Shown: positions 1-7,971 of the stretch, one piece after another
Layout: each line of letters starts with the position of its first letter
How positions within the stretch are numbered: the first letter of the stretch is position 1
Source: an uncultured Myxococcales bacterium
GTDB taxonomy: Bacteria > Myxococcota_A > UBA9042
Direction: 5' to 3'
Assembly (NCBI GenBank): GCA_903929795.1
Contig: CAIYWC010000032.1
Coordinates: 1 to 50,470, forward strand
Length of the DNA: 50,470 nucleotides
Notes under the pieces: generated by a model
Database searches by the model: none
What the model saw: only the letters and a program-made list of their open reading frames with translations
What the model was told of the DNA's origin: nothing
Position numbers and translations under genes: made by a program

Positions 1-244
1 CAGCGGCGCGATCAAGTGCAACCAGAATGTCCAGCCGAGCGCGGAGGTCTGCGACGGCTTGGACAACAACTGCAACGGCGCGGTCGACGACGGCGATCCG
101 GGCGGCGGCCAGGCGTGCAACGACGGCCTGCTGGGCGTCTGCGCCGCCGGCACGACGAGCTGCTCCAGCGGCGCGATCAAGTGCAACCAGAATGTCCAGC
201 CGAGCGCGGAGGTCTGTGACGGCTTGGACAACAACTGCAACGGC
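1..244 (+). repeat. near-identical direct repeat inside the MopE-like gene
   Basis: Bases 1-79 recur at 166-244, offset 165 bp (55 codons), with a single synonymous difference (TGC at 50-52 against TGT at 215-217). The third and fourth protein units are much more diverged at DNA level, so this pair looks like a recent tandem duplication or gene-conversion event. It probably continues upstream of the window. Confidence 0.85.
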
Positions 245-595
245 AGCGTCGACGAGCTGTTCAACGTCGGCCAGGCGTGTGGCGTGGGCGCCTGCGCGGG
301 CGGTGTCACGCAATGCACGCCGGACCAGACCAGCAGCTTGTGCTCGACGGCGTCCAAGGCGAAGGCGGAAATCTGCAACATGATCGACGACAACTGCGAC
401 GGCAACACGGACGAAAACGACCCCGGCGGTGGCATCGCGTGCAACACGGGCTTGCAGGGCGAGTGCGGCTACGGCACGACGCTCTGCACGCTGGGTGTGA
501 TCAACTGCAGCCAGACCTACGCCGCCAGCCCGGAGATTTGCGATGGCAAGGACAACACTTGCGACGGCGTCACGGACGAAGGCTGCCCGTTCTGA
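2..595 (+). CDS. MopE-like Cys/Asp repeat protein (C-terminal part)
   Basis: The reading frame is open from the window edge to a TGA, so the N-terminus lies outside. The visible ~197 residues are about four tandem units of roughly 50 residues. Each carries a version of the block EVCDGLDNNCNGxVDE, with paired Cys and many Asp/Asn/Gly (for example EICNMIDDNCDGNTDE and EICDGKDNTCDGVTDE). This matches the putative metal-binding MopE repeats common in surface or secreted proteins of Myxococcota; MopE itself binds copper in Methylococcus. The protein ends right after a final D-E-G-C-P-F, so no C-terminal anchor or sorting domain is present. The role is probably an extracellular, disulfide- or metal-stabilised repeat stalk. 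Function is inferred from repeat type only, and any catalytic or adhesive domain would be upstream of the window. Confidence 0.85.
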   Translation, partial: SGAIKCNQNVQPSAEVCDGLDNNCNGAVDDGDPGGGQACNDGLLGVCAAGTTSCSSGAIKCNQNVQPSAEVCDGLDNNCNGSVDELFNVGQACGVGACAGGVTQCTPDQTSSLCSTASKAKAEICNMIDDNCDGNTDENDPGGGIACNTGLQGECGYGTTLCTLGVINCSQTYAASPEICDGKDNTCDGVTDEGCPF

Positions 596-661
596 ACGGT
601 CGGACTGGCAGATGCGTGCTAAGATGCGGACGGTGGCTGCCGCCACGGGGGAGCGTGTTCG

Positions 662-1510
662 ATGTCCATACCTGTGCTGAATAAGCCTGTCGCTGCGCGC
701 AAAAAGCCGGCATCGGCGGCCAAGGCAGCCGCGCCGCGTAAGCCCACGATCAAGCACGTGGAGCTCAGCGTTAGCCCGAAAGACGTTTGCACCGTGATCT
801 ACGTGGACGATGCGCTGATCGCCGTGAACAAGGCGGCGGGCTGTCCGGTGGTGCCGACCGGGGCGTATCGGCTGCGCTCCGTGACCGGCGCGCTGCAAGC
901 GCTGGGCTACGGCGTGACCTATCCGATCAGCCTGCTGGACGCTGAAGCGACCGGCCTGGTGCTCCTGACGCGCACGCCGGAGGCCGCCAAAGCGATGCGC
1001 TGGAATTGGCGCAGCGCGCTGTGCCGGCGCGAATTTGTCGCCGTGGCGCTGGGCGATATCCAGGGCGCGCGGGGGCGGATCACGCTGCCGATCGGCTCCG
1101 TGCGCGAGGGCAGCCAGATCCGCCATCAGGTGATGCCCATCGACCAGGGCGGCAAAGCGGCGGTGACGACCTGGAAGCTGATCGCCCGGGGCCGGATGAT
1201 GTCGCGCCTGCACATTTCCATGACCGGCGGGCGCACGCACCAAATCCGTATCCACTTGTCGGCCATCGGGTTTCCCATCGTCGGCGACAAGCGCTATGCC
1301 GCGGAGATGACGTCCGTGCCGCTGCACGCGCTGGTGGAACTGCCGGCGAAATATGCGGATTCCACCGTGGTGCCGCCGCACCAGATCGCGCTCCACTGCA
1401 GCTTGATTCGCATTCCGCATCCGGTGACCGAGCAGATGATGGAGTTCACGGCGCCGGTTCCGCGCGTGCTCATCGGCCTGATGCCGGGTGCATGGGTCCT
1501 CGATGGGTGA
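662..1510 (+). CDS. RluA-family pseudouridine synthase
   Basis: 282 residues. The first ~40 are a Lys/Ala-rich basic extension. The catalytic domain starts near residue 43 (VIYVDDALIAVNKAAGCPV, the usual 'D..llvvnKPaG.pv' entry) and ends with the typical RTHQIRIHL segment followed by GFPIVGDKRY. It should isomerise uridine to pseudouridine in rRNA or tRNA. The usual HRLDxxTSG active-site loop reads S-L-L-D-A-E-A-T-G-L here: the Asp (D93) that attacks the base is kept, but the flanking His and Arg are replaced by Ser and Leu. No S4 domain is seen. The ATG has a purine-rich GGGGGAG about 9 bases upstream. The target RNA cannot be told from sequence. Confidence 0.85.
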   Translation: MSIPVLNKPVAARKKPASAAKAAAPRKPTIKHVELSVSPKDVCTVIYVDDALIAVNKAAGCPVVPTGAYRLRSVTGALQALGYGVTYPISLLDAEATGLVLLTRTPEAAKAMRWNWRSALCRREFVAVALGDIQGARGRITLPIGSVREGSQIRHQVMPIDQGGKAAVTTWKLIARGRMMSRLHISMTGGRTHQIRIHLSAIGFPIVGDKRYAAEMTSVPLHALVELPAKYADSTVVPPHQIALHCSLIRIPHPVTEQMMEFTAPVPRVLIGLMPGAWVLDG

Positions 1511-1560
1511 AGTGCTGCTGGACGGTTGACAGCGGACGCACGACAGGGCAAATCAGCGAC

Positions 1561-1577
1561 CCGGACGCGAAGTCCGG
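1561..1577 (+). other. short perfect hairpin in nuoB leader
   Basis: CCGGAC (1561-1566), a five-base loop, then GTCCGG (1572-1577), 16 bases before the nuoB ATG. A perfect TTGACA lies upstream at 1526-1531, but I see no good -10 box 16-18 bases after it. This could be leader structure; function is unknown. Confidence 0.4.
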
Positions 1578-1592
1578 CGGCACGAGGGCGAC

Positions 1593-2114
1593 ATGGGTTT
1601 GATGTACCGGCAGAGTGAACTGGGCATTGGCGCCGGCGAATTGGCCGAGCACGGCATGGCGGAGAACGTCCTGACGACCAAGATCGAGGATCTCGTCAAC
1701 TGGGGCCGCAAGTTTTCCCTGTTCCAGTACCCGTTCGTGACCGCCTGCTGCGGCATGGAATACATGTCCGTGAACGCCGCGCAGCACGATCTGGCGCGTT
1801 TTGGCTGCGAGGTGCCGCGGTTTACGCCGCGCCAGTCGGACTTGTTGATGGTCGTCGGCACCGTCAACCACAAGAACGCACCCATCTTGAAGCGGATTTA
1901 CGACCAGATGGCCGAGCCGAAATGGGTCGTGGCGTTTGGCGCCTGCGCTTCAACCGGCGGTTTTTACGACAATTACGCGACGGTGCCGGGCATCGACCAC
2001 ATCATCCCGGTGGACATCTACATCCCGGGCTGCCCGCCGCGGCCGGAGCAGGTCATGGACGCGATCCTGCTGCTCATGGACAAGATCAAGAACGGCCGTG
2101 CGGAGCTGGTCTAG
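1593..2114 (+). CDS. nuoB: NADH-quinone oxidoreductase subunit B (NuoB-type)
   Basis: 173 residues, typical length for the complex I subunit (PSST/NuoB) that holds the terminal N2 [4Fe-4S] cluster passing electrons to quinone. The ligand set is complete: adjacent Cys52-Cys53 in TACCGMEYM, Cys118 in FGACAST and Cys147 in IPGCPPRPE. It is a soluble peripheral-arm protein bound at the membrane interface. The ATG has GAGGG close upstream. What is odd is the context: no other nuo gene (A, C, D, E and so on) is next to it; the neighbours are an RluA-type enzyme and, convergently, an RNA methylase. It may be part of a scattered complex I or a second copy. A homologous small subunit of a related hydrogenase-like complex is possible, but the ACCGMEYM/PGCPPRPE signature fits NuoB best. 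Confidence 0.93.
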   Translation: MGLMYRQSELGIGAGELAEHGMAENVLTTKIEDLVNWGRKFSLFQYPFVTACCGMEYMSVNAAQHDLARFGCEVPRFTPRQSDLLMVVGTVNHKNAPILKRIYDQMAEPKWVVAFGACASTGGFYDNYATVPGIDHIIPVDIYIPGCPPRPEQVMDAILLLMDKIKNGRAELV

Positions 2115-2120
2115 CTTCCC

Positions 2121-2870
2121 CTACGCCTCAAGCAGCGCCGCCAAGGCGATGCCTGCCGCCACGCCGACGTTGAGCGACTCGACTGCCGCCGTGCCGGGGA
2201 TGCGCACGCGCGCCGAGCAAGCCGCCTCGACCGCGGGGTCCAGGCCCTGCTCCTCGGATCCCAGCACCAGCAGCACCGGCTTGGCGCGGTAGGGCGCCAG
2301 CTCCGCCAGGCTCTTCTCGCCGCGCACGGCCAGCGCCACCGCGCACCCGCCCGCCTGGACGTAGGCGCGCACGGCCGCGAGCGCGTCGTGGCATTTTGCC
2401 GCCAGCAGGTGCTCCAAACCGCCTTCTGCCGTTCGGCACGCCGCCGCGCTGCGCACGACCGCCGCGCCTTCCGCCGTCAGCCACAGGGCCCGGACGCCGA
2501 GAAACGCCGCGGTCCGGGCAATCGCGCCGACGTTGTGCGGATTGCCGACGCCGGCGAGCAGCAGGGTGATGCCCGGCTCCCGCGCCGCGCGCTCGACCGT
2601 TTCGCGCGCGAGGGTCGGCACTTCGGGCGCATCGAGCACGGCCACCAGCCCTTGGTGCGCCCGCGAGCCAGCCACGCGATCGAGCTCCTCGGGCGGCAGT
2701 GTCCGGAAAATGCCATGTCTTTTCGCCAGTTGCGCCAGGATGGGCCGCAGCTCGCGCTCGTGATCGGGGCTGAAGAACAGGCGTCGCACCCGCTCCGGGC
2801 GGACCTGTAGCGCGGCTTGGACGGCGCGGAGCCCGCAAATCGTCTGCTCGCGGCTGGTTTCGCTGGGCAT
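2121..2870 (-). CDS. TrmH/SpoU-family RNA 2'-O-methyltransferase
   Basis: 249 residues. An N-terminal substrate-binding domain (~8-80, beginning with the typical ICGLRAVQAAL) is followed by a SPOUT knot domain. The three SPOUT motifs are clear: GNPHNVGAIARTAAFLG (motif 1, with Asn and Arg for 2'-O-methyl transfer), LVLGSEEQGL (motif 2) and IPGTAAVESLNVGVAAGIAL (motif 3, forming the AdoMet knot). It should methylate a ribose 2'-OH in rRNA or tRNA; the layout resembles RlmB (23S G2251), but the exact site is not provable here. Its ATG overlaps the stop of the upstream gene as TGATG, implying translational coupling. It converges with nuoB with only six bases between stops. Confidence 0.92.
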   Translation of the reverse strand: MPSETSREQTICGLRAVQAALQVRPERVRRLFFSPDHERELRPILAQLAKRHGIFRTLPPEELDRVAGSRAHQGLVAVLDAPEVPTLARETVERAAREPGITLLLAGVGNPHNVGAIARTAAFLGVRALWLTAEGAAVVRSAAACRTAEGGLEHLLAAKCHDALAAVRAYVQAGGCAVALAVRGEKSLAELAPYRAKPVLLVLGSEEQGLDPAVEAACSARVRIPGTAAVESLNVGVAAGIALAALLEA

Positions 2871-3337
2871 CAGAACTCGCGTTCCGACGGTGTTCCCGGC
2901 ACGAATCGGAACGCCGGCGATTGCGGTCCTGCGCCGGTTGGACGCGCCCGGCCGAAATCGCGGGTCAGCCGCGCCGCCCGCGCATGCGCCTCTTGCAGCC
3001 GCGCCGCGCCCGCGAGGTCGGCCAGCGGCTTGGGCGTCACGCCGCGCAAGTCCTCTTCATACCAGCGATTTGCCGCCTCGATGTGCAGCAGCACGCCAGC
3101 GACGTCCTCGTCGAGCGCGTCGTCGCGCGCGTCCACTTGCACCAAGCCATCGAGCAGTCGCGGCGTCGGCGCGTCCGGCCGGGCAAACTGCCGGGAATCC
3201 ACGCGGTTGAACAGGTCGACCCAGCGTGCCGGCGGCCGGCGATCCAGCTCAAAACGCACGACGACCAGGCGGGCAAACCGTGGATGGCGGCCGATCAGGT
3301 GGCTGGCGTTCACAACGATGGGCAACCACTGGCTCAT
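2870..3337 (-). CDS. conserved-looking small protein of unknown function
   Basis: I do not recognise this family. The ATG start at 3337 gives 155 residues starting MSQWLPIVVNASHLIGRHP; an in-frame GTG at 3385 would add 16 residues of less natural composition, and neither has a clear Shine-Dalgarno. The protein is charged and soluble-looking, with no signal peptide or membrane segment. It has a hydrophobic strand (LVVVRFELD), an acidic middle (VQVDARDDALDEDVAG) and an Arg/Ala-rich helical tail. It is a real gene rather than a shadow because it fits exactly between deoB (70 bases upstream) and the TrmH-family gene, whose ATG overlaps its TGA. Confidence 0.65.
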   Translation of the reverse strand: MSQWLPIVVNASHLIGRHPRFARLVVVRFELDRRPPARWVDLFNRVDSRQFARPDAPTPRLLDGLVQVDARDDALDEDVAGVLLHIEAANRWYEEDLRGVTPKPLADLAGAARLQEAHARAARLTRDFGRARPTGAGPQSPAFRFVPGTPSEREF

Positions 3338-3406
3338 GACGTATCGGCGTGGCCCGATCGCGCCGGGACCCGTGCAAAGTCTCACGTTCCGCGGCGGCGA
3401 TGCAAG

Positions 3407-4594
3407 CTACTGCCCGATAATTTGTCGCAGCAAGTCGTCGCCAATCGGCAGCGCCGGTACGGCAAAATTGTGCGCCAGCGTCTGGCCCAGCGTCGCGAAA
3501 CTGGCGGTCTGGCCCAGGTCGCCGCCGTGGCGAAAGCGCCGCGAAGCCAGCAGCAGCGGCACGTACTCGCGCGTGTGATCGGTCGAGCCCAGGTACGTCG
3601 GATCGTTGCCGTGATCCGCCGTCAGGCACAGCAGGCCGTCGTCGCCCAGCGCGTCCAACAGCGCCGGAATCGCCGCGTCGACTTCCTCCAGCGCGTTGGC
3701 AAATCCCCGCGCGTTGCGCCGATGGCCATAAAGCGCATCAAAATCAACGAGATTCGAGAAGATCAGCCCGCGATCCAGCGTGTGCAGCCGCTCCAGCGTC
3801 AGGCGCAGCCCGTCGGTGTTGCCTTCCGAGTGGATCGACTCCGGCACACCGCATTGTGCAAAGATATCCTGGATTTTGCCCACGCCGACCACCGGAATCC
3901 CCGCCGCGCCGAGCTTGTCCAGCAGCGTGCCCGGCGGTGGCGGCATCGCGAAATCCTTGCGGTTGTACGTGCGCTGCCAGTGGCCCGGCGTGCCGATGAA
4001 CGGCCGCGCGATGACGCGCCCGACCCGGTATTTGTCCAGCAATTCCCGGGCAATCAGGCAGATGCGGTGCAGTTCGACCACCGGAATCACGGCCTCGTGC
4101 GCGGCGACCTGGAACACGCTGTCGGCCGAGGTGTAGACAATCGGCTTGCCGGTGCGGATGTGCTCGGGGCCAAGCTCGTCCAGGATGGTTGTGCCGCTGG
4201 CGACGACGTTGCCCAGCACTTCGTAGCCCGTCCGCGCGGTGAATTCCGCGATGATGTCGTCCGGAAAGCATGGATTATACACGGCAAAGGGCTCGGTCGT
4301 CTGCACGCCGACCATCTCCCAGTGACCCGTCGGCGTGTCCTTGCCGCGCGACAGTTCGGCCATCTTCAGCACGAACGCGCTGGGCTGCGCTGTCGCCGGC
4401 ACGCCAGCCAGCACGGTCAGGTTCCCCAAGCCCAGCGACTGCAAATGCGGCACGTGCAGGCCGCCGACGGCGCGCGCACAATTGCCCAGCGTGTTCACCG
4501 TCGGCGGGTCGCCAAATGCCGCGCAGTCGGGCAGCGCGCCCACGCCAGCGCCGTCCAGGACCAGGATGCACACTTTGTCAAACGATCGCGCCAT
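3407..4594 (-). CDS. deoB: phosphopentomutase
   Basis: 395 residues. DeoB interconverts ribose-1-phosphate and ribose-5-phosphate (and the deoxy forms) in nucleoside salvage, in the cytoplasm. It belongs to the alkaline phosphatase superfamily with two Mn ions. Visible metal and catalytic motifs are LVLDGAGVGALPD near the N-terminus (D14), the phospho-Thr loop GKDTPTGHWEM (~85-94), and C-terminal CLTADHGNDPT and STDHTREYVPLL supplying the remaining Asp/His ligands. The open frame extends 44 residues further upstream, but MARSFDKVCILVLDG at 4594 is the true start: it has GGAGG eight bases upstream and the family begins there. It stands in a run of genes on the same strand, otherwise unrelated in function. 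Confidence 0.95.
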   Translation of the reverse strand: MARSFDKVCILVLDGAGVGALPDCAAFGDPPTVNTLGNCARAVGGLHVPHLQSLGLGNLTVLAGVPATAQPSAFVLKMAELSRGKDTPTGHWEMVGVQTTEPFAVYNPCFPDDIIAEFTARTGYEVLGNVVASGTTILDELGPEHIRTGKPIVYTSADSVFQVAAHEAVIPVVELHRICLIARELLDKYRVGRVIARPFIGTPGHWQRTYNRKDFAMPPPPGTLLDKLGAAGIPVVGVGKIQDIFAQCGVPESIHSEGNTDGLRLTLERLHTLDRGLIFSNLVDFDALYGHRRNARGFANALEEVDAAIPALLDALGDDGLLCLTADHGNDPTYLGSTDHTREYVPLLLASRRFRHGGDLGQTASFATLGQTLAHNFAVPALPIGDDLLRQIIGQ

Positions 4595-4635
4595 GACGCC
4601 TCCGCCGCCCAGCATAGGCGCAATAGCCGCCGCCG

Positions 4636-5655
4636 TCAGCGCAGCCCTGCCAACTGCACGACAATCCTGAGCTCCAGCGGACCGAGCCCGTCTTGCTGCA
4701 GCGTCGCCAGCGGCCCGGTCACGCACGCTGACAGCGCGTCCGGCGCGTGCTTGGACACCAGCTTCACGCCCGCCACGCGGCCGTCGGCCAGCTGCACTTC
4801 AACCACCACGGTGCCCGCCAGCGTCAGATCCAGCTTCAGTGCCTGGAGATACGCCTTCTGGATCAGCAGCTTGGCGTGGTTGCTCCAGCGATGCAGGTCC
4901 GCGGGCTTGGCCTTGCCGTGCAACACCTTAGGCTGGAGCATGACCCGGGTGGACACGCGGACCTCGCCGTCGCTCACGCCCAGTCCGCCGATGGCCATGC
5001 CGTTCATGCTGTCGCCGATCGTGCCCAAGCCGCTGTCGATGTCGCCGTTGCCAAAGACGTCGTGCAGGTCGTCCTTGTGACCGCCGCCGACGATGGCCAG
5101 GATCCCTTGTTTCTTGACGGATTCCGCGATCTTGCGCTTGCGCTCAGCTGTCTCCGCAGCCGCAGCCGAGGCGTCAACGGGTCGCGTCGCCGCTTCGCCT
5201 GCCTGTCCCGCTTCCTGCTCGCTGTGGCGTCCCGCAGACGCCGTCGTTGGTGCGGTTGGGCGATCCGCCAGCGCGACCGCCGCCGCTTGTCTTGGCGCCC
5301 GCCACGCCGCCGCGCTGTCCACCCGCCGTGACTGCCCGCCTTGCAGCAGCCACAGCGCGTTGTTGTGCGCAAGCCGAATCGCCACGGAAGCTTGTTCCGC
5401 AGTCACCACCGTGTCATCGGGCCAAACGCCAGCGTGCGCCGTGAGCGCTCGCGCCGCGCTCCCCGCCGCCGCCCGTTGCGCCGTCGCACGGCCTTCCACG
5501 CTTTCCACCGTGCCAGCCACCGCGGCTTGGGGCTGTGGCGCCGCCGCGACCGGTGCCTGCACAGTTGGCGCCTTGGTGCACGCCGCGCAGGTCAGGAGCA
5601 GCGCGATGCCGATGCGAACACGCCGATTATTTGCTGCGCTGTTCATACACGCCAT
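4636..5655 (-). CDS. FecR-like / AgmX-type C-terminal domain lipoprotein
   Basis: 339 residues. The N-terminus has a hydrophobic stretch (GIALLLTCAAC) with candidate lipid-bearing Cys26, so an exported lipoprotein is likely, although the lipobox is not canonical. Residues ~40-115 resemble a FecR domain (VEGRATAQRA ... GVWPDDTVVTAEQASVAIRL ... LWLLQGG). The central part is Ala/charged and low-complexity, then KQGILAIVGGG and a C-terminal half resembling the AgmX/PglI-type TonB-like C-terminal domain (RWSNHAKLLIQKAYLQALKL ... GTVVVEVQLADGRVAGVKLV), a module seen in myxobacterial envelope and motility proteins. The start at 5655 is chosen for GGAGG six bases upstream; it overlaps the end of the cyclase gene by 29 bases. 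An envelope role is inferred. Confidence 0.75.
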   Translation of the reverse strand: MACMNSAANNRRVRIGIALLLTCAACTKAPTVQAPVAAAPQPQAAVAGTVESVEGRATAQRAAAGSAARALTAHAGVWPDDTVVTAEQASVAIRLAHNNALWLLQGGQSRRVDSAAAWRAPRQAAAVALADRPTAPTTASAGRHSEQEAGQAGEAATRPVDASAAAAETAERKRKIAESVKKQGILAIVGGGHKDDLHDVFGNGDIDSGLGTIGDSMNGMAIGGLGVSDGEVRVSTRVMLQPKVLHGKAKPADLHRWSNHAKLLIQKAYLQALKLDLTLAGTVVVEVQLADGRVAGVKLVSKHAPDALSACVTGPLATLQQDGLGPLELRIVVQLAGLR

Positions 5656-7939
5656 CCCAATCCTCCGGTGGCGGGTCCGCCGCGAGCGCCTCAATCATCC
5701 CGGCCAGCCGCCGCGCCGGTCCATCGGACGGATGGGCCGCCAAAAAGGTCTCGATCGCCGCCCGCGCGTCCGACCAGCGCGCCTGACGGTAGGCCGCCAG
5801 CGCCGCTGCGTAATCTGCCAGCGCGGTCGTGGAAATTGGGCAATCCGATGTAGTTCCACACAGTTCAAACACGGACAGCGCGCCGCCGCGGCCTTTCACG
5901 CGCACGGCATCGACCTCGCGAAATAGGAAGCCAGGCCCGGCGCGCTCCGGAACCAGCGGACCGCACAGGATGCCGCACCGCAGCTCCTTGGTCAGCGCTT
6001 CCAGGCGCGACGCGAGGTTCACCGCGTCGCCCATCACCGTGTAATCAAAGCGCATTTCTGAGCCCATGTTGCCCACGGACATCATACCGGTGTTGATGCC
6101 CACGCCGATGTGCAAATCCGGCAGCTGCCGCGGCAGCCACGACGCGTTCAGCGCCGCGAGCGCCTGCTGCATCGCCAGCGCCGACCGGCACGCCGCGGCC
6201 GCGTGATCGGGCTGCTCCAGCGGTGCGCCATACACGGCCATCACGGCGTCGCCGATGTATTTGTCCAGCATTCCGCCCTGTTGCAGCACAATTCCGGTCA
6301 TGGGCGTCAGGTATTCGTTGAGGAAAGCCGACAGCGCCTCGGGCTCCATCTTCTCGGAAAAACTGGAGAAACCGCGGATATCGCTGAACAGCACGCTCAG
6401 CTCGCGCCGTTCCCCGCCCAGGCGCACGCGACTCGGGTCGTCGAGCAGCCGCTCCACCAGACTGCCTGACACGTATTGCGAAAAAGCCGCGCGTAGATGC
6501 GCCTTTTCGCGGCCTTCCGTCGCCAGTGCGGTCGAGATCGCCGCCAGCGCGATCACCATCACGCCCGCCAGCGGCCCGACGATGTCCACCAGCCAGCGAT
6601 CGGCGAACAGCGCTTGCGCTAGGGCCAGCCAGCCCAGCGCCAGCCCCGCCGCCAGCAGCCCCGCCAGCCACGCGCGCCGCTGCCGCACGCGGTGGATCTG
6701 CGCCGCCGTCAGCAGCATGCCCATCAGCAGCAGCGCCAGCGCGCTCGACCAGCCCGGAGCGCGGCGCAGCAGCTCGTCGTGCAGCGCGTTGTGCGCCAGC
6801 GTCGCGTGGATTTGCACGCCCGGCACGGCGGTATCAAACGGCGTGGCGACGCGATCGCGCGCCGCATCGGTGTAGCCCACGAGGACCAGCTTGTCGCGCA
6901 GCGCCGCGTGCGGCAGCGTCCCGGCCAGCACGTCCACCGCGGAATAGACGCGAAAACCGCCGTCGGGTGCCAGGAAATTCAGCGTCGCCGTGCCGTCGCG
7001 ATCCACCGGCAGCGCGTGGCTGCCCAGCTGCACGGTCGGGTCGCCCGTCACGTAGCTCGTCGGCAGGTTGCCGGATCGCTGCGCCAGCGACAGGCCCAGC
7101 GGCTGGTAGTAGCGCTCGCCGTGCTGGATGACCGTCGCGACGCGCCGCACTTTGCCGTCGGTGTCGCGCAGCACGTTCACGTCGCCTGCGCCGGCCGCCG
7201 CGTCGGCCAGGATGGGCAGCGACCCGTAGACCGCCGCCTCCGCGCGCGGGGGACGCTGCCCGACCGCCGCGTCCGTCACGACGCCCTCGGTCAGCCGCGC
7301 GCCCTTCAACCCCGGCGGCTCCGGGTTGCCCGGCGGCAGCGGGTGGGCCTCGCCGTGGTCCAGAAAAAACAGCAGCGGCAGCAGCACGTTATGGGACGCC
7401 TTGAGCGCCACGGCCAACGCCTCGTCGCCGTGCACCGCGTCTTGCACCAGCGCCAGCGCCCGCTGAGCCTGCGCCACCGCGGGCGAGCGCGCGACCTCGT
7501 CCGGGGTCAGGCCGGTCAGCGCATCCGCCACCGCTCGCGTCACGGGCGCCGGCAGCGGCATCTCCGGCGAGGTGAAAAACGCGTCCAGCCCCACGACGCG
7601 CGGCTGGTAGGTCGCCAACGCGCGCAGGAATGTCGCCCACCCCGCGCGCCGCTGGAACACATCGGGCGCTGTTTGCCGCAGCCGGTCGTCAAAGCCGACG
7701 ATCGCGATCTGATCGTCCAGCGGCGGCCGCGCGCCCCGCAGCGAGAAGCGCGCATCGACCGTCGCGAGCTCCGCTTCCTCCAGCCCGGGAATGGTCCACT
7801 GGCCGGTGTGATGGCCCAGCAGGCCCGTCGCGACCACGACGCTTGTGCACAGCGCCGACCACAGCGGCGCGTTGACACGCCGGCGAACCCGCTGCGCCAG
7901 CGGCTTGGCCTGATGCGGCGCGGGCGTGGCCTGAATCAT
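5627..7939 (-). CDS. CHASE2-domain adenylate/guanylate cyclase (class III)
   Basis: 770 residues in one membrane-bound sensor. It has an N-terminal membrane anchor (~27-42), an extracytoplasmic CHASE2 domain (~50-390, with typical IAIVGFDDRLRQ, VVGLDAFF and LVLVGYTDAARDRVATPF), two or three membrane helices (~397-470), a linker (AAFSQYVSGSLVERLL) and a class III cyclase domain (~513-695). Metal-binding Asp520 (LFSDIRGFSSF) and Asp564, base-selecting Lys560 (DKYIGDAV) and Thr634 (FDYTVMGD), and Asn641/Arg645 (VNLASRLE) are all present, so it should be active; Lys/Thr favours ATP and cAMP. A short TPR-like tail follows (~705-755). The start has GAGG eight bases upstream. It lies 32 bases after the kinase gene and overlaps the lipoprotein gene, suggesting one signalling operon. 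The CHASE2 ligand is unknown. Confidence 0.93.
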   Translation of the reverse strand: MIQATPAPHQAKPLAQRVRRRVNAPLWSALCTSVVVATGLLGHHTGQWTIPGLEEAELATVDARFSLRGARPPLDDQIAIVGFDDRLRQTAPDVFQRRAGWATFLRALATYQPRVVGLDAFFTSPEMPLPAPVTRAVADALTGLTPDEVARSPAVAQAQRALALVQDAVHGDEALAVALKASHNVLLPLLFFLDHGEAHPLPPGNPEPPGLKGARLTEGVVTDAAVGQRPPRAEAAVYGSLPILADAAAGAGDVNVLRDTDGKVRRVATVIQHGERYYQPLGLSLAQRSGNLPTSYVTGDPTVQLGSHALPVDRDGTATLNFLAPDGGFRVYSAVDVLAGTLPHAALRDKLVLVGYTDAARDRVATPFDTAVPGVQIHATLAHNALHDELLRRAPGWSSALALLLMGMLLTAAQIHRVRQRRAWLAGLLAAGLALGWLALAQALFADRWLVDIVGPLAGVMVIALAAISTALATEGREKAHLRAAFSQYVSGSLVERLLDDPSRVRLGGERRELSVLFSDIRGFSSFSEKMEPEALSAFLNEYLTPMTGIVLQQGGMLDKYIGDAVMAVYGAPLEQPDHAAAACRSALAMQQALAALNASWLPRQLPDLHIGVGINTGMMSVGNMGSEMRFDYTVMGDAVNLASRLEALTKELRCGILCGPLVPERAGPGFLFREVDAVRVKGRGGALSVFELCGTTSDCPISTTALADYAAALAAYRQARWSDARAAIETFLAAHPSDGPARRLAGMIEALAADPPPEDWDGVYEQRSK

Positions 7940-7971
7940 GGCGTATTGCCTCGTGCGTTGCGCGATTTGCG

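Noticed and set aside
1..244. CRISPR-like array from the 79-base repeat
   Set aside because: The repeats lie inside an in-frame Cys/Asp-rich coding sequence and encode MopE-type units; only two copies, no short spacer pattern.
1526..1555. Promoter for nuoB with perfect TTGACA
   Set aside because: No acceptable -10 hexamer at 16-18 bases; kept only as a remark.
2921..5080. 719-residue plus-strand open frame
   Set aside because: Antisense to deoB and its neighbours; composition Arg/Gln/Ala without motifs.
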